8,461 nucleotides of DNA from an uncultured Clostridia bacterium. Lineage in GTDB: Bacteria; Bacillota; Clostridia; Oscillospirales; Acutalibacteraceae. The notes under the pieces are model-generated. The model was not told where the DNA came from. It did no database searches and saw nothing but the letters and a program-made list of their open reading frames with translations. Below are positions 5,574-8,461 of the stretch, piece after piece (positions within the stretch are counted from its first letter, which is position 1; each line of letters begins with the position of its first letter). Both the position numbers and the translations under genes were made by a program. The DNA lies in NCBI GenBank assembly GCA_946405565.1, contig CAMJHU010000060.1:1-8461 (forward strand). Direction: 5' to 3'.

Positions 5574-8156
5574 ATGCCTCTTTGTATGAAATGCAAAAAA
5601 AGGGCGGCGGTGGTATTTGTCACCGATTCCGCTCATCCCAATAAAACACAGGGCTATTGCATGACCTGCGCCCGTGAGATGGGAATGCCCAATGTGGAGA
5701 ATATGCTCCGCGCCTTCGGCATGAATATCGACGACGTGGAGGACATGGAAAATCGCCTGGCCGAGGCGGCTCAGAACGGTGAGCTGCCTTTTCCGTTCAG
5801 TGGAGACCCCGATCTTGATATCGGTATCGGTGAGGACGGGAATTTTTACTCTATCGACGACGGCGATGAAGACGATGCGGAAGACGACGACGGAGACGAA
5901 TTTGACGATGAGGATTCCGTCGATGAGGATGAACCGGATGAAACAGCCTCCACGGAAGACCGCGCCGACGGTGCGCCTTCCCCCATCACCGCGCAGAACG
6001 GTTCCGCTCACCTCTTCCCCAAACAGACCAACTCCCATCACAATGACAGCGATCTCTCACGCCCTCAGGACGAAAATTATGAGGATCAGGATAAACCGCC
6101 CATCAATCCCTTTGCCCGTCTGTTTGGCGACAGCTTTGAAATGGGCGGCGCCCAGTTTGCCGACGGTGCGGCACGGCGCAAGCGCGGACGCAAAAACGCA
6201 CAGAACCGCCGCTTCCTCAATGAATTCTGCGAAGACCTGACCAAAAAGGCGCGGGAAGGACGCATTGATGCCATTGTGGGACGCGACAAGGAAATCAGCC
6301 GCGTCATTCAGATTCTGTGCCGCCGCAGCAAGAACAATCCCTGCCTGATCGGCGAACCGGGCGTGGGCAAAACCGCCATCGCCGAAGGTCTGGCACTGCG
6401 AATCGCGCAGGGAGACGTGCCGCTCCGGCTGTCCGATAAGGAAGTCCACCGGCTCGATCTGACCGCGCTGGTCGCCGGAACGCAGTTCCGCGGGCAGTTT
6501 GAGAGCCGTATGAAGGGCTTGATCGACGATATCAAGCGCGCCGGGAATATTATCCTGTTTATCGACGAGGTACACAGCATCGTGGGCGCCGGCGACGCGG
6601 AGGGCTCCATGAACGCCGCCAACATCCTCAAGCCCGCCCTCTCCCGCGGCGAGCTTCAGGTGATCGGCGCGACCACCTTCAACGAGTACCGCAAGTACAT
6701 CGAGAAGGATTCCGCACTGGAACGCCGGTTCCAGCCGGTCAATGTGACGGAGCCTTCCGTGGAGGAAACCGTTCAGATTCTGCTGGGCATCAAGAACTAT
6801 TATGAGACACATCACCGCGTCAACGTGAGCGACTGGATCGCGCGCCGCGCCGTGGTACTGTCGGAACGCTATATCAACGACCGTTTCCTGCCTGACAAAG
6901 CCATTGATCTGCTCGATGAAGCCTGCGCCTGCGCCTCGCTGGGCAACAAAGCCATGGCGGAGTTTGACAGCCTCAATCTGAAGCTGCGCAAGGTACTCGA
7001 CGAAAGCGAAAAACGCAAGGCGGATACGGAAGATATGTCTGAGGAGCATTATGCCCGCATCGCCGAGCTTCGCACCGAGGAACTCAAAATCCGCGCCCGT
7101 CTCTCCGAAATCGAGCCGGAGGCATTGGGCGGTCAGGTCACGGAAGCCGATCTCGCCAAGGTCATCGAACTCTGGACCGGCATTCAGGCGTCCCGCGTGG
7201 AAGAAAACGAATTCCGCAAGCTGGCTTCGCTCGAAGCGGCACTCAACCAAAAGGTTATCGGTCAGGAGGAAGCCACCCGTCTGGTTGCCGCCGCCATCCG
7301 CCGCAACCGGGCGCAGATTTCCCCCCGCCGCCGTCCCGCGTCGTTCATCTTTGTGGGACCCACGGGCGTGGGTAAAACCGAGCTGGTCAAGGTGCTGTCG
7401 AACGAGCTGTTCGATTCCCCCGAAACCCTCATCCGGCTGGATATGAGCGAATTCATGGAGAAGCACTCGGTCAGCAAGATCATCGGTTCGCCGCCCGGTT
7501 ATGTCGGCTACGACGAGGCGGGACAGCTCACCGAAAAGGTACGCCGCAAGCCCTATTCCGTCCTGCTGTTTGACGAAATCGAAAAGGCGCACCCCGATGT
7601 GATGAATATCCTGCTCCAGATTCTCGACGAGGGCAGGATCAACGATTCGCAGGGACGGGCGGTCAGCTTTGAGAATACCGTGATTGTCATGACCTCCAAC
7701 GCCGGCAGCAACCGACAGGGCGGTTCGCTCGGCTTCAACAAGACCTCCGACGATATCTCCCGTGAAAAGGCGCTGGCGGGTCTGCGCGAATTCCTGCGCC
7801 CCGAATTTCTCGCCCGCGTGGATGAAATCGTCGTGTTCCGTCAGCTCGACGAAGAAGACTTCCAACGCATCTCCCGCCTGCTGATGGGCGAATATATCAC
7901 CGCGATGGCGGAACGCGGCGTCACCCTGACCGTGGATGACAGCGCCGTGGAACTGCTGGCGAAAAACGCACTCGGCGGTGAAGCCTCCGCGCGTGACCTG
8001 CGCAACCTCATCCGCCGCGAGGTAGAGGATAAACTCGCCAATTTCGTGATCGAATCCGCCGGTGAGCTGCCCAAAGAAATCCTTGTCACCACCGAGCTGT
8101 CCGACGACGGAGCACAGGTGATCGTAAAATCCGCCGTGCCCGCGATTGCGGAATAA
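5574..8156 (+). CDS. clpE: ClpE-like AAA+ unfoldase (Clp protease ATP-binding subunit)
   Basis: This 860-residue HSP100 ATPase would unfold proteins and feed them to ClpP. Its N-terminus has a Cys4 zinc site (Cys4, Cys7, Cys29, Cys32) and lacks the Clp N-domain, as in ClpE. Residues 95-123 are extremely acidic (22 of 29 Asp or Glu), followed by a polar linker and a basic patch near 200. AAA1 has Walker A GEPGVGKT (260-267) and Walker B with Asp331-Glu332. A short UVR-like coiled segment (about 463-515) separates the modules, not the long ClpB M-domain. AAA2 has Walker A GPTGVGKT (595-602) and Walker B with Asp667-Glu668. Leu719-Gly720-Phe721 matches the ClpP-docking loop position. ATG 5574 is the only start keeping Cys4; a TGA precedes it. 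The SD GAGG is close (4 bases). The protein is longer than typical ClpE (about 700) owing to the linker. No ctsR or mcsAB genes adjoin it; ClpC is the alternative name. Confidence 0.94.
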   Translation: MPLCMKCKKRAAVVFVTDSAHPNKTQGYCMTCAREMGMPNVENMLRAFGMNIDDVEDMENRLAEAAQNGELPFPFSGDPDLDIGIGEDGNFYSIDDGDEDDAEDDDGDEFDDEDSVDEDEPDETASTEDRADGAPSPITAQNGSAHLFPKQTNSHHNDSDLSRPQDENYEDQDKPPINPFARLFGDSFEMGGAQFADGAARRKRGRKNAQNRRFLNEFCEDLTKKAREGRIDAIVGRDKEISRVIQILCRRSKNNPCLIGEPGVGKTAIAEGLALRIAQGDVPLRLSDKEVHRLDLTALVAGTQFRGQFESRMKGLIDDIKRAGNIILFIDEVHSIVGAGDAEGSMNAANILKPALSRGELQVIGATTFNEYRKYIEKDSALERRFQPVNVTEPSVEETVQILLGIKNYYETHHRVNVSDWIARRAVVLSERYINDRFLPDKAIDLLDEACACASLGNKAMAEFDSLNLKLRKVLDESEKRKADTEDMSEEHYARIAELRTEELKIRARLSEIEPEALGGQVTEADLAKVIELWTGIQASRVEENEFRKLASLEAALNQKVIGQEEATRLVAAAIRRNRAQISPRRRPASFIFVGPTGVGKTELVKVLSNELFDSPETLIRLDMSEFMEKHSVSKIIGSPPGYVGYDEAGQLTEKVRRKPYSVLLFDEIEKAHPDVMNILLQILDEGRINDSQGRAVSFENTVIVMTSNAGSNRQGGSLGFNKTSDDISREKALAGLREFLRPEFLARVDEIVVFRQLDEEDFQRISRLLMGEYITAMAERGVTLTVDDSAVELLAKNALGGEASARDLRNLIRREVEDKLANFVIESAGELPKEILVTTELSDDGAQVIVKSAVPAIAE

Positions 8157-8180
8157 CGGAACCCATTTCGCATAAATAAG

Positions 8181-8229
8181 CCGTCCGGTTAATCCTGCTG
8201 CATAAAGAAGGATCGCCGGACGGTTTTTT
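8181..8229 (+). terminator. Strong intrinsic terminator of the Clp gene
   Basis: CCGTCCGG (8181-8188) pairs with CCGGACGG (8216-8223), with an inner helix ATCCT (8192-8196) and AGGAT (8209-8213), followed by six T (8224-8229). It lies 25 bases after the Clp stop and should end that transcript efficiently. Confidence 0.93.
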
Positions 8230-8273
8230 CAAACCACTGTCTATCACTGTGGACAACCGTTTCCAAATTAGAA

Positions 8274-8303
8274 TTGACAAACCGCGTATGCGCGGATTAT
8301 AAT
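8274..8303 (+). promoter_or_regulatory. Perfect-consensus sigma-A promoter with dyad in the spacer
   Basis: TTGACA (8274-8279) and TATAAT (8298-8303) are both exact consensus, 18 bases apart. The spacer holds an inverted repeat, CCGCG (8282-8286), TATG, CGCGG (8291-8295), centred between the hexamers. Predicted start is about 8310. Such a strong core promoter with a dyad in the spacer suggests control by a DNA-binding protein, though no regulator is identified here. Confidence 0.85.
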
Positions 8304-8313
8304 AAAATTACCC

Positions 8314-8367
8314 AAAAAAATTGCCCGCCGTCCATTGCTTTTTTATGGTTCTGCGGGCAGCTTTTTT
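8314..8367 (+). terminator. Terminator-like hairpin in the leader (attenuator or bidirectional terminator)
   Basis: GCCCGC (8323-8328) pairs with GCGGGC (8353-8358), with an inner CCAT/ATGG helix (8332-8335, 8345-8348) around a U-rich loop. Six T follow at 8362-8367, and seven A at 8314-8320 precede, so the structure could terminate on either strand. It starts about 13 bases after the predicted transcription start and ends 22 bases before the next gene. It could attenuate that gene or define a short RNA of about 60 nt. The 3-base gap AGC between stem and U-tract may reduce efficiency. Confidence 0.65.
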
Positions 8368-8389
8368 ATCAACAGAACAGAAGGAAGAT

Positions 8390-8461
8390 ATGAATATGAG
8401 ACTCAGACCCTATAAACCCTGCGACGGCGATATCATTGCCTCGTGGCTGACCGATGAACAG
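8390..8461 (+). CDS. Probable GNAT-family N-acetyltransferase, 3'-truncated
   Basis: Only 24 codons are visible before the right edge: MNMRLRPYKPCDGDIIASWL then TDEQ. The pattern of a short basic strand (MRLRPYK) followed by D...I..WL.DE is the usual opening of GNAT acetyltransferases, which transfer acetyl from acetyl-CoA to amines. No acetyl-CoA binding motif can be seen in this fragment, so the call is tentative. ATG 8396, in the same frame, is an alternative start with a more usual distance from the SD (AAGGAAG, 8381-8387). The gene lies behind a perfect promoter and a terminator-like leader hairpin. Confidence 0.6.
   Translation, partial: MNMRLRPYKPCDGDIIASWLTDEQ

Noticed and set aside
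6057..7865. Open frame of 602 codons on the - strand inside the Clp gene
   Set aside because: It lies wholly antisense to a gene with intact Walker motifs; its composition is the mirror of GC-rich codons and it shows no recognisable domain. No promoter or SD was seen.
8248..8256. TGTGGACAA, one mismatch from a DnaA box
   Set aside because: It is single, without further boxes, an AT-rich unwinding region or dnaA/dnaN neighbours, so it does not indicate an origin.

Overview
The window is about 57% GC and carries six genes that are complete or nearly so, all on the + strand, plus a partial gene cut at each end. Gene content and style suggest a gut or rumen-type Gram-positive of the Clostridia, probably near Oscillospirales/Ruminococcaceae. 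This rests on Thr-rich linkers in secreted peptidoglycan enzymes, a Zn-finger Clp ATPase of ClpE type, a one-pass membrane protein resembling DUF5711 beside a CvpA-like protein, strong Shine-Dalgarno sites and sigma-A type promoters. The taxonomy is an inference; no rRNA or marker comparison was possible.

Region 1 (1-1523) holds two tandem L,D-transpeptidases (YkuD fold). The first is truncated by the window edge and begins inside a 21-bp tandem repeat encoding a Thr/Ser/Lys linker; its active-site motif reads SKGC instead of SHGC. The second is complete, looks like a lipoprotein and has the canonical SHGC. Region 2 (1524-3758) has an extended -10 promoter with an overlapping dyad, then truA (tRNA pseudouridine synthase), which overlaps by 11 bases a membrane-anchored, probably propeller-like protein with a Thr-rich N-terminal tail. 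Region 3 (3759-5466) opens with a clear promoter and a roughly 120-nt leader able to form a long imperfect hairpin, followed by a CvpA-like four-helix membrane protein and pgsA (phosphatidylglycerophosphate synthase).

Region 4 (5467-8229) is a single large AAA+ gene, a ClpE-like unfoldase with an N-terminal Cys4 zinc site, an unusually long acidic linker, two ATPase modules and an LGF ClpP-docking loop. It has its own promoter bracketed by an inverted repeat, a possible 14-codon upstream ORF, and a strong intrinsic terminator. Region 5 (8230-8461) has a perfect-consensus promoter (TTGACA-18-TATAAT) with a dyad in its spacer, then a terminator-like hairpin in the short leader, then the first 24 codons of a probable GNAT acetyltransferase.

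Most genes concern the envelope (peptidoglycan cross-linking, phospholipid synthesis, membrane proteins) or housekeeping (tRNA modification, protein quality control). I saw no tRNA or rRNA, insertion sequence, CRISPR array or phage gene. The least explained signals are regulatory: the CvpA leader RNA, the dyads placed on three promoters, and the promoter/attenuator unit at the right end.
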